The notes under the pieces: generated by a model
What the model saw: the letters and a program-made list of their open reading frames with translations, nothing else
What the model was told of the DNA's origin: nothing
The model's database searches: none
Source of the DNA: Stenotrophomonas terrae
Lineage (GTDB): Bacteria > Pseudomonadota > Gammaproteobacteria > Xanthomonadales > Xanthomonadaceae
Assembly: GCF_001431465.1 (NCBI RefSeq)
Contig: NZ_LDJJ01000027.1
Location: 1-64,000, forward strand
Direction of reading: 5' to 3'
DNA length: 64,000 nucleotides
Made by a program: the position numbers and the translations under genes
Shown here: piece after piece, positions 55,037 to 63,583 of the stretch
How the letters are laid out: the number at the start of each line of letters is the position of its first letter
Numbering within the stretch: position 1 is the stretch's first letter

Positions 55037-55059
55037 AATGGCGCCACAGGGGCGCCATT
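55037..55059 (-). promoter_or_regulatory. Hairpin between panC and panD
   Basis: AATGGCGCC-ACAGG-GGCGCCATT, a perfect 9-bp stem in the 180-bp panC-panD gap. On the minus strand only GTTGTC follows, so it is a weak terminator or processing site at best. Confidence 0.45.
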
Positions 55060-55113
55060 GAAGGTCATGCGAACAGTCGTGGACGGACAGTAGAAGTCCG
55101 CCCGCTGCCCTGT

Positions 55114-55956
55114 TCAGAACTCGATGTTGTCGATCAGGCGGGTGTTGCCCAGCTTGGCCGCCACCAGTGCCACGCGCGCGCCCTCATGGCTACTGCCTGG
55201 CTCGCTCAGGTCAGGCATGCGCACCACCGCGTAGTCGACCAGGTAGCCCGCAGCCTGCAGCCGTGCAGCCGCCTCCTGCTCCACCGCCACCCGCTCGGCG
55301 CCGCCCAGGTAGGCGTCGCGCGCGGCCAACAGCACCTTGCGGATCACCGTGGCCTGCGGCCGCACGTCGGCGGTGAGGTACTGGTTGCGCGAGCTCATCG
55401 CCAGGCCATCGGCCTCGCGCACGATCTCGCCACCCAGGATCTGGATCGGGAACGCCAGGTCGGCCACCATCTGCTGGATCACTGCCAGCTGCTGGTAGTC
55501 CTTGCGCCCAAATGCGGCCACGTCGGGCTGCACCTGGTTGAACAGGCGGCTGACCACCGTGCAGACACCGTCAAAGTGCCCCGGGCGATGCGCCCCTTCC
55601 AGCAGCGAACTGACGCCGGGTACATGCACGTTGGCAGCCAGCTCCACGCCGAACGGGTACATCGACTCGACCGTAGGCAGCCACAGCACGTCGCAACCGG
55701 CCTGCTCCAGGCCACTGGTATCGGCCTCGGGCGTGCGCGGGTAGCGGGTGAAGTCCTCGTTCGGGCCGAACTGGGTCGGATTGACGAAGACACTGGACAC
55801 CACCTTGTCGGCGTGCTCACGCGCCAGCTTCACCAGCGAATAATGGCCGGCATGCAGGTTGCCCATGGTCGGCACCAACGCCACCCGCAGGCCATCGCGC
55901 TTCCAGCCGCTGACAACGCCGCGCAGCCGGGAAAGTTCGGTAACGGTTTCGATCAT
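55114..55956 (-). CDS. panC: Pantothenate synthetase (pantoate-beta-alanine ligase)
   Basis: 280 residues. HxGH nucleotide-binding motif HAGHYSL near residue 35, the [19 protein letters not shown] signature, and MSSRNQYL near 185. It condenses pantoate with beta-alanine using ATP. The ATG overlaps the panB stop (ATGA). Confidence 0.96.
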   Translation of the reverse strand: MIETVTELSRLRGVVSGWKRDGLRVALVPTMGNLHAGHYSLVKLAREHADKVVSSVFVNPTQFGPNEDFTRYPRTPEADTSGLEQAGCDVLWLPTVESMYPFGVELAANVHVPGVSSLLEGAHRPGHFDGVCTVVSRLFNQVQPDVAAFGRKDYQQLAVIQQMVADLAFPIQILGGEIVREADGLAMSSRNQYLTADVRPQATVIRKVLLAARDAYLGGAERVAVEQEAAARLQAAGYLVDYAVVRMPDLSEPGSSHEGARVALVAAKLGNTRLIDNIEF

Positions 55957-56768
55957 GATGCGTAAGCGTGCTCTGCGTCGGGGAAGATGCCGGCGCGCAC
56001 GGCGTCGGCATAGGCACGGACCGCACCGGCCACCGAGCCGCCTTCGGCAAGGAAATCCTTGACGAACTTGGGACGTCGGTGGCCGCTGTCCAGACCGAGG
56101 AAGTCATGCAGCACCAGCACCTGCCCGTCGCAATCGGGGCCGGCACCAATACCGATGGTGGGAATGGCAACGCCAGCGGTGACGCGGCCGGCAATCGGGG
56201 TCGGCACGCATTCCAGCACCAGCAGGCTGGCGCCGGCCTCGGCCACGGCCTTGGCATCGTCGAGCAACTGCTTGCCGGCATCGCCACGGCCCTGCACGCG
56301 GTAACCGCCCAGGCGCAATACCGACTGCGGGGTCAGGCCCAGATGCGAACAGACCGGGATCTCGCGCTCCACCAGGTGGCGGATGATGTCCAGCTTGAAG
56401 CCGGCACCTTCAATCTTGACCATCTCGGCGCCGGCCTGCAGCAGCTTCAGCGAGGCGTCCAGCGCGCGCTCGGCGGTGGCGTCGGCGCCAAATGGCAGGT
56501 CCGACACCAGCAGCGCGCGTTCCAGCACACCGGCGACGGCGCGGGTGTGATAGACCACGTCGTCAACGCTGACCGGCAGCGTCGAGTCGTGCCCCTGCAC
56601 CACCATGCCCAGCGAATCGCCGACCAGGATAAGGTCCACGCCATTGGCGTCGAAGGCGCGGGCGAAGCCGGCGTCGTAGGCGGTCAACATCACCAGCTTC
56701 TGGCCGTTGCGCTTGGCCTCGGCCAGGGCGGGTACGGTCCAGGGCTTGCTATCTGCGTGTGTGCTCAT
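55953..56768 (-). CDS. panB: 3-methyl-2-oxobutanoate hydroxymethyltransferase
   Basis: Transfers a hydroxymethyl group from methylene-THF to ketoisovalerate, the first committed step of pantothenate synthesis. 271 residues, with [32 protein letters not shown] and the catalytic Glu in LVLECVP. Use of methylene-THF links it functionally to the folK gene just upstream. Confidence 0.96.
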   Translation of the reverse strand: MSTHADSKPWTVPALAEAKRNGQKLVMLTAYDAGFARAFDANGVDLILVGDSLGMVVQGHDSTLPVSVDDVVYHTRAVAGVLERALLVSDLPFGADATAERALDASLKLLQAGAEMVKIEGAGFKLDIIRHLVEREIPVCSHLGLTPQSVLRLGGYRVQGRGDAGKQLLDDAKAVAEAGASLLVLECVPTPIAGRVTAGVAIPTIGIGAGPDCDGQVLVLHDFLGLDSGHRRPKFVKDFLAEGGSVAGAVRAYADAVRAGIFPDAEHAYAS

Positions 56769-56799
56769 GTGGTCATAACGGTGGCTTATGAGCCGCCCA

Positions 56800-57288
56800 T
56801 TATCCCCCTATCGGATCGATACCGCTGGTATTGATACCAACCAATACGTCCCGCACTGTTCCATGGCCCGGAATCAGGGCCTGCGGCGCCACATCGGCCA
56901 AAGGCAGCAAAGCGAAGCCGCGCTGGTGCAGGAAGGGGTGCGGCACCTGCAGCTGCGGCAGGTCGATCACCTGCTCGGCATATAAGAGCAGGTCCAGATC
57001 CAGCAGCCGCGGGCCCCAGTGCTGGCCCGGCTCGCGTACCCGCCCGAACTGCTGCTCGATCGCCAGCAGCTGCTCCAGCAGCTGCGGCGCAGGCAGTTCG
57101 GTCTGCAGCGCCACGGCTGCATTGACGAAGTCCGGCTGTGCTTCATTGCCCCAGGCCGGGCTGCGGTACAAGCGCGAGCTGGCCAGCAACTGCGTGCCCG
57201 GCAAGCCCGCAAGCACCTGGATCGCCGCACGCAGGGTGGCGGGCGCGTCACCGAGGTTGGCGCCCAATCCGATACAGGCTACGACCAT
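56800..57288 (-). CDS. folK: 2-amino-4-hydroxy-6-hydroxymethyldihydropteridine pyrophosphokinase
   Basis: 162 residues of the HPPK family: GLGANLGD at 6-13, the [14 protein letters not shown] segment, and [12 protein letters not shown] (residues ~92-103) holding the metal-binding Asp pair. It pyrophosphorylates the folate pterin precursor. It starts seven bases after the pcnB stop and is followed by panB. Confidence 0.95.
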   Translation of the reverse strand: MVVACIGLGANLGDAPATLRAAIQVLAGLPGTQLLASSRLYRSPAWGNEAQPDFVNAAVALQTELPAPQLLEQLLAIEQQFGRVREPGQHWGPRLLDLDLLLYAEQVIDLPQLQVPHPFLHQRGFALLPLADVAPQALIPGHGTVRDVLVGINTSGIDPIGG

Positions 57289-57294
57289 CCCAGC

Positions 57295-58590
57295 TTACTC
57301 GCCCGCAGTTGCGCTGCCGCGGGGACGACGACGCCGACGACGGCGCGGTGCGCCTTCTTCGACCTCCCGGTCGGTATGTACTGAATCCAGTTCCACACCC
57401 AGTTCCTGGCCAGCCTGCGCCTGTGCCTCGCGCCAGAACGCGATGTCTTCCTGGTGTTCGCTGGAAGCGGCCTGGCGCAACGCCAGGAAATCGAACGCAG
57501 CGCGGAAGCGCGGGTGGCTCAAGGTACGCATCACGCGCTTGCGCTGACGCGAGCTGAAACGTGACTGCAGCAGCCAGATTTCCTGCATCGGCAGCGAGAA
57601 GCGGCGCGGCAGGGCAATGGTGCTGAGCTGGTGCAGAGTGACCCGGTCGGCGGCACGGCGCTGTGCCTCTTCCGGCGCCAGGCCCTGCTTCTGCAGGCCG
57701 ATCAGCGCACGGCAGAAGGCCGGCCACAACAGCAGCGCGAACAGGAAGGCCGGCGACACCGGCTCCTCGTTGGCGACACGCTCGTCGGTATTGCGCAGGC
57801 CATCGATCAGGATGCGGCGCAGCGCGCCGGTACGGTTGCTCTTCAGCGCCGCAGCGCTTTCCGGGAACAGCACCGCGAGCAGGCCATAGCGCTCCAGGCC
57901 TTCAAAGCTGGCCACGCCATGCCCGGACAGGAACAGCTTCAGCACTTCCTCGAACAGGCGGGCCGGCGCGGCCTCACTGAGCAGGTTGGCCAGGCGCGGG
58001 ATCGGCTCGGCAGTGGCCGCCTCGATCTCGAAGTTCAGCTTGGCCGCCAGCCGCACCGCGCGCAGCATGCGCACCGGATCTTCGCGATAGCGCTGCTCCG
58101 GATCGCCGATCAGCTTCATCCGGCGGGCCATCACGTCTTCAAAGCCGCCGGTGTAGTCACGCACCGAGAAATCCTCGATCGCGTAATACAGTGCGTTGCA
58201 GGTGAAGTCGCGGCGGACCGCATCGTCTTCGATGCTGCCGTAGACATTGTCACGGACCAGCATGCCGTTCTCGACCTCGCGGTCGCCGCTGCCGTCATCG
58301 ACATTGGCGCGGAACGTCGCTACCTCGATGATCTCGCGGCCGAACACCACATGCGCAAGGCGGAAGCGGCGGCCGATCAGGCGGCAATTGCGGAACAGCT
58401 GTTTGATCTGCTCCGGCGTTGCATCGGTGGCAACGTCGAAATCCTTGGGGCGTCCACCTACTAGAAGGTCGCGCACGGCGCCACCGACAAGATAGGCGCC
58501 GAAGCCGGATTCGCGCAGACGGTAGAGCACCCTGAGCGCATTGGGGCTGATGTCCCGGCGCGAGATGCTGTGCTGGTCGCGCGGAATCAC
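57295..58590 (-). CDS. pcnB: Poly(A) polymerase I
   Basis: Adds poly(A) tails that promote RNA decay. 431 residues if started at GTG 58590 (just before IPRDQHSISRRDIS, where homology to E. coli PcnB begins). The frame stays open to a TTG at 58707, which lies over the tRNA-Glu promoter and next to the tRNA, so the true start is uncertain. Head-domain motifs: LVGGAVRDLLVGGRPKDFDVATDATP (GG and DFD), RRFRLAHVVFG, and an Arg-rich C-terminus RRRRRRPRG. First gene of pcnB-folK-panBCD-pgi. Confidence 0.9.
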   Translation of the reverse strand: MIPRDQHSISRRDISPNALRVLYRLRESGFGAYLVGGAVRDLLVGGRPKDFDVATDATPEQIKQLFRNCRLIGRRFRLAHVVFGREIIEVATFRANVDDGSGDREVENGMLVRDNVYGSIEDDAVRRDFTCNALYYAIEDFSVRDYTGGFEDVMARRMKLIGDPEQRYREDPVRMLRAVRLAAKLNFEIEAATAEPIPRLANLLSEAAPARLFEEVLKLFLSGHGVASFEGLERYGLLAVLFPESAAALKSNRTGALRRILIDGLRNTDERVANEEPVSPAFLFALLLWPAFCRALIGLQKQGLAPEEAQRRAADRVTLHQLSTIALPRRFSLPMQEIWLLQSRFSSRQRKRVMRTLSHPRFRAAFDFLALRQAASSEHQEDIAFWREAQAQAGQELGVELDSVHTDREVEEGAPRRRRRRRPRGSATAGE

Positions 58591-58654
58591 GCGGACGGTG
58601 AACGGCGTTGTAACTATGGAATTGATGTTGGCGCTTCCAGTTGGGTTTACGGGA

Positions 58655-58683
58655 TTGCCGAGCGGCAACCAGATGCATATACT
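58655..58683 (+). promoter_or_regulatory. Strong tRNA promoter
   Basis: TTGCCG (58655-58660), exactly 17 bp, TATACT (58678-58683), then a GC-rich discriminator AGCGCGCTC typical of stringently controlled stable-RNA promoters. Predicted start near 58690, about 20 nt before the tRNA. Confidence 0.75.
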
Positions 58684-58710
58684 AGCGCGCTCGCCAGACG
58701 CGAACAAAAC

Positions 58711-58785
58711 GCTCCCTTCGTCTAGTGGTTAGGACGTGGCCCTCTCAAGGCTAAAACAGGGGTTCGAGTCCCCTAGGGAGCGCCA
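58711..58785 (+). tRNA. tRNA-Glu (anticodon CTC)
   Basis: 75 nt with encoded CCA. Acceptor stem GCTCCCT/AGGGAGC, T arm AGGGG-TTCGAGT-CCCCT, anticodon arm TGGCC-CTCTCAA-GGCTA with anticodon CTC at 58744-58746. It closely matches bacterial tRNA-Glu. CTC reads GAG codons, which dominate in this high-GC genome. Confidence 0.95.
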
Positions 58786-58802
58786 ACTCCGTCTGCGATA
58801 CC

Positions 58803-58829
58803 AAAAAGCCCCGCTCTGCGGGGTTTTTT
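58803..58829 (+). terminator. Terminator of the tRNA gene
   Basis: AAAAAGCCCCGC-TCT-GCGGGGTTTTTT, 18 bp after the CCA end. Confidence 0.88.
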
Positions 58830-58967
58830 GCTTTGTACACCCCGCCAGTGCCCCAGGCCCTGGCTCCGGTACCCCTCGCTGCGCCAGCAAGCCCGGCCAA
58901 TGAGAATACCCACGCCCACCCCCTGCATCCTGATCTAGAATTGCGGGGATCAAAGCCGGACCCTGCC

Positions 58968-59291
58968 ATGCCTTTTGTCGTTACCGAAAACTGCATCAAG
59001 TGCAAACACACCGATTGCGTCGAAGTCTGCCCCGTGGATTGCTTCCACGAAGGCCCCAACTTCCTTGTGATCGACCCTGACGAATGCATTGATTGCACCC
59101 TGTGCGAGCCCGAATGCCCGGTCAACGCCATCTTCCCCGAGGACGATGTGCCGGCCGGCCAGGAAGGCTTTGTCGCGCTCAATGCCGAGCTGGCCAAGGC
59201 CTGGCCGGTGCTGACCGTACGTAAAGACCCGCCGGCCGACGCCGCCGAGTGGGACGGCAAGCCAGACAAACTCAAGCTGCTGGAACGCTGA
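58968..59291 (+). CDS. fdxA: 7Fe-type ferredoxin FdxA
   Basis: 107 residues from ATG 58968 ([12 protein letters not shown]). Two cluster motifs: C9, C12, C17, C21 with the extra CPVDC, giving a 3Fe-4S site, and C40, C43, C46, C50 ([11 protein letters not shown]) for a 4Fe-4S site; then the typical C-terminal extension. A soluble low-potential electron carrier. Flanked by terminators, so a single-gene unit. Confidence 0.95.
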   Translation: MPFVVTENCIKCKHTDCVEVCPVDCFHEGPNFLVIDPDECIDCTLCEPECPVNAIFPEDDVPAGQEGFVALNAELAKAWPVLTVRKDPPADAAEWDGKPDKLKLLER

Positions 59292-59326
59292 GCGTCGCCA
59301 CCGCCAGCCGATGAAGCCAGCCAAAT

Positions 59327-59360
59327 AAAAAGGGCGCCAGCTTACGCGGCGCCCTTTTTT
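59327..59360. terminator. Bidirectional terminator between fdxA and bamC-like
   Basis: AAAAAGGGCGCC-AGCTTACGC-GGCGCCCTTTTTT: 7-bp GC stem (59332-59338 with 59348-59354) with A and T runs on each side, between convergent genes. Confidence 0.85.
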
Positions 59361-59379
59361 CATCCCCAAACCGCAGGCA

Positions 59380-59895
59380 TCAGCCGGCTAGCTTGGCCTT
59401 CAATGCCGCAATCAGCTTGGTTGCTGCCGCATCGGTGGCCGGCATGCCGCGCGGATCCACCGCCGACACATAGGCACCGGCATCAACGGCGACCACGCGC
59501 ACCAGGAAGTTGCTGCCTTCGTAGGCTACATCATAGGAACCGAGCAGCTGCGCGCGGCTGGCGATGGTCACGCCTTCGACGCCGGCCAGTGCATCACCGA
59601 CCTTGCCGAACACCTCGTCGCGACTGCCGCTGACGGTGAAGCCGCTCTGCGACGAGGCCACGGTGGCTGCAGAAGCAGCGGCCGCCTTGGCCGCCGAGGC
59701 CAGTGCCGGGATCGGCGCCGAGCCAGCGGTGCTGGGCAGGTTCAGATCCGGCGGCACTTCCAGCGGGCGCGCTTCCGGGGCCAGGGCGTAGTCGCCGCGG
59801 GCACCGCGCTTGAAGAAGCAGCCGGAAGTTGCAACGGCGGTGACAACGCCCAGCAGCACCAGCGAGAACACGCGAACGGTAGAGGTTTGACGCAT
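59380..59895 (-). CDS. Short BamC (NlpB)-like lipoprotein
   Basis: 171 residues. Lipoprotein signal with lipobox TSGC (Cys near 26), then a BamC-type N-terminal segment (DYALAPEARPLEVPPDLNLP) that in E. coli wraps BamD, an Ala-rich linker and one helix-grip domain of about 85 residues (FTVSGSRDEVFGKVGDAL...). E. coli BamC is about twice as long with two such domains, so one is absent here. It follows dapA by 32 bp, the same dapA-bamC order as E. coli. Confidence 0.82.
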   Translation of the reverse strand: MRQTSTVRVFSLVLLGVVTAVATSGCFFKRGARGDYALAPEARPLEVPPDLNLPSTAGSAPIPALASAAKAAAASAATVASSQSGFTVSGSRDEVFGKVGDALAGVEGVTIASRAQLLGSYDVAYEGSNFLVRVVAVDAGAYVSAVDPRGMPATDAAATKLIAALKAKLAG

Positions 59896-59927
59896 GGGTG
59901 AATCTCCAGAGTTCAGAGGCCGCTGAA

Positions 59928-60821
59928 TCAGCGGCTGGATAGTTCTTCCAACGCGTCCACGTCAGCGGCCAGATGATCGGCATGTGCGTGGTGCGGCGCA
60001 GAAAGCGGAAGCAGCGGCAAGCGCAGCCCATGACCGATACCAAGCCGCTGCAGCAGCGCCTTGACCGGAATGGGGTTGGACTCGACACCGCAAAAATCGT
60101 GGTACGGCTGCAGGCGGGCATCCCAGGCCTCGGCCGGCGCATGCTGACCGGCGCGGGCCAGGTCGCACATCGTCCGGTAAGCACCCGGCAGCACGTTGGA
60201 GCCTACCGAAATCAGGCCATCGGCGCCGGACAGCATGGAACGGGCGGCGGAGCCGTCGTCACCACTGAGAATGGTGAAGCTGCTGCTGCGCAGTTCCAGC
60301 AGGGCCTTCAGCCGGGTGGTATCGCCTACCGCCTCCTTGATGCCGACGATGTTCGGGTGCGTGGCCAGCGCGGCCACGGTCTCCGGCAGCAGGTCGCAGC
60401 CGGTGCGCCCGGGCACGTTGTACAGCACCACCGGCAAGCCGCCCTGCTCGGCCACCGCCAGGTAATGCTGGCGCAGGCCTTCCTGGGTGGGGCGCACATA
60501 AGGCGGGGTGACCACCAGCGCATGGGTGGCGCCATTGGCGGCCGCCCGTTTGGTCAGGGCGATGGTCCGGGCGGTGCCGGACAGGCCGGTACCGGCCAGC
60601 ACCGGCACTTTGCCGGCAAATGCCGCCACCGCGCTGCGCAGCAGGCCGTCGTATTCATCGTCGGACAGGGTGGAGGCTTCGCCGGTGGAGCCAGCCACGA
60701 CTACACCCTGGACGCCGCCCTTGAGCTGCTGGGCCAGCAGGCGCTGCCAGCCCTCAGGATCGAGTGCGCCGTCGGCCTTGAAAGGCGTCGCCAGCGCGGT
60801 GATGAGACCAGATATGGACAA
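59928..60821 (-). CDS. dapA: 4-hydroxy-tetrahydrodipicolinate synthase
   Basis: Condenses pyruvate with aspartate semialdehyde for lysine and peptidoglycan synthesis. 297 residues of the DHDPS fold: [14 protein letters not shown] near residue 38-51, [11 protein letters not shown] with the catalytic Tyr, and Schiff-base Lys in GIKEAVGD. A terminator-like stem CCCGCCGACCGGCGGG lies about 33-48 bases upstream of the ATG on its strand. Confidence 0.96.
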   Translation of the reverse strand: MSISGLITALATPFKADGALDPEGWQRLLAQQLKGGVQGVVVAGSTGEASTLSDDEYDGLLRSAVAAFAGKVPVLAGTGLSGTARTIALTKRAAANGATHALVVTPPYVRPTQEGLRQHYLAVAEQGGLPVVLYNVPGRTGCDLLPETVAALATHPNIVGIKEAVGDTTRLKALLELRSSSFTILSGDDGSAARSMLSGADGLISVGSNVLPGAYRTMCDLARAGQHAPAEAWDARLQPYHDFCGVESNPIPVKALLQRLGIGHGLRLPLLPLSAPHHAHADHLAADVDALEELSSR

Positions 60822-60853
60822 AGGGTCAGTCGCTCTTCGTGGGGGTAAAGAAG

Positions 60854-60869
60854 CCCGCCGGTCGGCGGG
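60854..60869 (-). promoter_or_regulatory. GC hairpin upstream of dapA
   Basis: CCCGCCG-AC-CGGCGGG followed on the minus strand by CTTCTTTACC. It lies in the divergent dapA/gcvR-like intergenic region and resembles a weak terminator or attenuator. Confidence 0.45.
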
Positions 60870-60981
60870 TTCGTGACCGAAGGCATGTTACTTGCCGGTC
60901 GAAAGCACGGGCAAGTATGCTGGACACCAACGAACAGCCCTTCAACGGTGTTGTTCAGACTCTCTAGCTCCCGGAACCACC

Positions 60982-61542
60982 TTGACCGACACCACGCCGC
61001 GGCCGCTGCCGACCGAAAACCACCTCCTGATCAACGCCTATACGACGCATCCGGAGTCCCCTCTGCTGTCCGTCACCCGTCGAATCGCCGACAGCGGCTG
61101 CAACCTGGTCGATGCCCGCCTTGCCACCGTGGGCCGCGATGTCTCGGTCACCACCCTGGCCACCGGCTCCTGGGATGCAGTTGCCAAGCTCGAGGCCATG
61201 CTGACCCGGCTTGAGCGCGAGGAGAACCTGAAGCTGGTGTGGTACCGCACCGCCGCCAAGCAGGCCCAGTCCAATCTGCTGCCCTATATTGTCGAGGTCG
61301 TTGCCGCCGACAAGCCGGGCATCCTGTTCCAGCTGGCCGACTTCTTCGACCGCCAGGGCATCACCATCGAGAACCTGCAGAGCACGCGCTACCAGGCCAT
61401 GCAGACCGGTGCGGAAATGTTCTCGGCGCAGATCACCATTGGCGTTCCCTCCAACATGCATATCGCCGCCCTGCGCGACGATTTCCTCGAATTCTGCGAC
61501 CACCTCAACCTGGACGCGATCATGGACCCGATGAAGTTCTGA
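60982..61542 (+). CDS. Glycine cleavage system transcriptional repressor-like ACT protein
   Basis: 186 residues with start TTG 60982 chosen because conserved-looking sequence (TENHLLINAYTTHPESPLL) begins soon after; the alternative start at 60892 overlaps the promoter region. Two ACT domains, residues ~13-85 and ~100-180 (VEVVAADKPGILFQLADFF), as in GcvR. In E. coli GcvR binds GcvA to repress gcvTHP. The position between dapA and bcp matches the E. coli dapA-gcvR-bcp order. Confidence 0.88.
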   Translation: MTDTTPRPLPTENHLLINAYTTHPESPLLSVTRRIADSGCNLVDARLATVGRDVSVTTLATGSWDAVAKLEAMLTRLEREENLKLVWYRTAAKQAQSNLLPYIVEVVAADKPGILFQLADFFDRQGITIENLQSTRYQAMQTGAEMFSAQITIGVPSNMHIAALRDDFLEFCDHLNLDAIMDPMKF

Positions 61543-61620
61543 TGTTTCGCGCGCCCATCACAGGCGCGCGGCGTTTCATGTAACTGCAATCGAACTACCC
61601 CAGGCTCCGGAAAGGATCTG

Positions 61621-62100
61621 ATGAACATCGGCGATACCCTGGACCGAACCACCCTCGAGCTGCCGCTGGCCCTGTCCGGCGGCACCACCACAAGCCTCGG
61701 CGAACTCGCCGGCCAATGGCTGGTGTTGTACTTCTACCCGAAGGACAGCACCCCCGGCTGCACCACCGAAGGCCTGGACTTCAACGCCCTGCTGCCGAAG
61801 TTCAAGCGCGCCGGGGCACAGGTGTTCGGCATCTCCCGCGACTCGCTGAAGTCGCACGACAACTTCTGCGCCAAGCAGGGCTTCAAGTTCCCCTTGATCA
61901 GCGACACAGATGAAGCGCTATGCACCGCCTTCGACGTGATCAAGATGAAGAACATGTACGGCAAGCAGGTACGTGGCATCGAACGCAGCACCTTTTTGAT
62001 CTCTCCTGACAGCAAGCTCGTGCAGGAATGGCGCAAGGTCAAAGTCGCCGGCCATGCCGATGCCGTGCTGGAAGCACTGAAGGCCGCTCAAACCAAGTGA
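61621..62100 (+). CDS. bcp: Thioredoxin-dependent thiol peroxidase (Bcp/PrxQ)
   Basis: Reduces H2O2 and organic hydroperoxides. 159 residues; peroxidatic Cys47 in DSTPGCTTEG and a second Cys83 in DNFCAKQG, the atypical two-Cys arrangement with the resolving Cys in helix 3. Ribosome binding site GGAAAGGA precedes the ATG. It follows the gcvR-like gene by 78 bp, as in E. coli. Confidence 0.95.
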   Translation: MNIGDTLDRTTLELPLALSGGTTTSLGELAGQWLVLYFYPKDSTPGCTTEGLDFNALLPKFKRAGAQVFGISRDSLKSHDNFCAKQGFKFPLISDTDEALCTAFDVIKMKNMYGKQVRGIERSTFLISPDSKLVQEWRKVKVAGHADAVLEALKAAQTK

Positions 62101-62182
62101 CCCATCTCCCGTTCCAACCCATGTCATCGCCCTGCCCTGCAGGTGCGATGGCGTGACCCTGTCCCGCCACCAGGAATCGACG

Positions 62183-63583
62183 ATGACCCGAGGCAAGCGC
62201 ATCTACGTACTGGATACCAACGTGCTGATGCACGATCCGACCGCGCTGTTCAAATTCGAGGAACATGATGTCTACCTGCCCATGCAGGTGATCGAGGAGC
62301 TGGACAACGGCAAGAAAGGCACCACCGAGGCGAGCCGCAACGCCCGCCAGGTGAGCCGCTTCCTCAATGAGCTGATCGAAACAGCCGGCATCGGCAGCGT
62401 GCAGAACGGCGTGCCGTTGGCACGGCCGAAGGGCCTGCAGCTGCGTGGCGCGCAGAGCGCCGGCAACCTGTATTTCCAGACCAGCCACTTCGAGGCCGGC
62501 AAGAGCTTTGGCAAGGTGATCCCGGACAACGCCATCCTCGGCGCGATCCTGGCATTGAAGGAACAGCACCCGGAAACCCCGGTGGTGTTCATCTCCAAGG
62601 ACATCAACCTGCGGATCAAGGCCGCCATCGCCGGCATCGACTCCGAGGACTACGAGAACGACCGCGCGCTGGACGATTTCAGCCTGCTCTACACCGGCGC
62701 CACCGTGCTGCCGGAAGATTTCTGGAAGAAGCACAGCGAAGGCCTGCGCAGCTGGAGCGACAAGGGCCGCACCAGCTACGAGATCATGGCTGCCGACGAC
62801 GAGGACTGGCATCCCAACCAGTACGCCTACCTGCACGGCGACGACGAAGTCGAACTGAAGGTCAGCAAGGTCGAGGGCGATGGCCGCGTCACCTTGTCGG
62901 TGGTCAATGACTTCCGCCACGGTTCGCATTCGGTCTGGGGCATCACCGCACGCAACCGCGAGCAGAACTTCGCGCTCAATGCGCTGATGGACCCGGAGAT
63001 CGACTTCGTCACCCTGCTCGGCACCGCCGGCACCGGCAAGACGTTGCTGGCACTGGCCGCCGGCCTGGCCCAGACCATGGATACGCAGCGCTACCGCGAG
63101 ATCATCATGACCCGCGCCACGGTCAGCGTCGGCGAGGACATCGGCTTCCTGCCCGGCACCGAGGAAGAAAAGATGACGCCGTGGATGGGCGCACTCACCG
63201 ACAACCTGGAAGTGCTGACCCACAACCAGGATGGCGGCGCCTGGGGCCGTGCGGCCACCAATGATCTGCTGGCCAGCCGCATCAAGATCCGCTCGATGAA
63301 CTTCATGCGCGGGCGCACCTTCCTGTCGCGCTATCTGATTCTGGACGAGGCGCAGAACCTCACCCCCAAGCAGATGAAGACCCTGATCACCCGCGCCGGC
63401 CCCGGCACCAAGATCGTCTGCCTGGGCAACGTCGAGCAGATCGACACGCCCTACCTCACTGAAACCACCTCCGGCCTCACCTATGCGGTGGACCGTTTCA
63501 AGAATTGGCCGCACAGTGCGCATATCACACTGCGTCGGGGCGAACGTTCGCGCCTGGCCGATTACGCTTCGGAGGTTCTGTGA
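62183..63583 (+). CDS. PhoH-family ATPase with N-terminal PIN domain
   Basis: 466 residues from ATG 62183 (AGGAATCGACG upstream). Residues 1-~150 form a PIN nuclease-like domain starting IYVLDTNVLMHDP; the C-terminal half is a PhoH P-loop ATPase/helicase domain with Walker A GTAGTGKT at 280-287 and Walker B LILDEAQN. PIN-PhoH proteins (PhoH2) are associated with RNA unwinding and cleavage. A lipoprotein gene overlaps its stop by 4 bp. Confidence 0.92.
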   Translation: MTRGKRIYVLDTNVLMHDPTALFKFEEHDVYLPMQVIEELDNGKKGTTEASRNARQVSRFLNELIETAGIGSVQNGVPLARPKGLQLRGAQSAGNLYFQTSHFEAGKSFGKVIPDNAILGAILALKEQHPETPVVFISKDINLRIKAAIAGIDSEDYENDRALDDFSLLYTGATVLPEDFWKKHSEGLRSWSDKGRTSYEIMAADDEDWHPNQYAYLHGDDEVELKVSKVEGDGRVTLSVVNDFRHGSHSVWGITARNREQNFALNALMDPEIDFVTLLGTAGTGKTLLALAAGLAQTMDTQRYREIIMTRATVSVGEDIGFLPGTEEEKMTPWMGALTDNLEVLTHNQDGGAWGRAATNDLLASRIKIRSMNFMRGRTFLSRYLILDEAQNLTPKQMKTLITRAGPGTKIVCLGNVEQIDTPYLTETTSGLTYAVDRFKNWPHSAHITLRRGERSRLADYASEVL

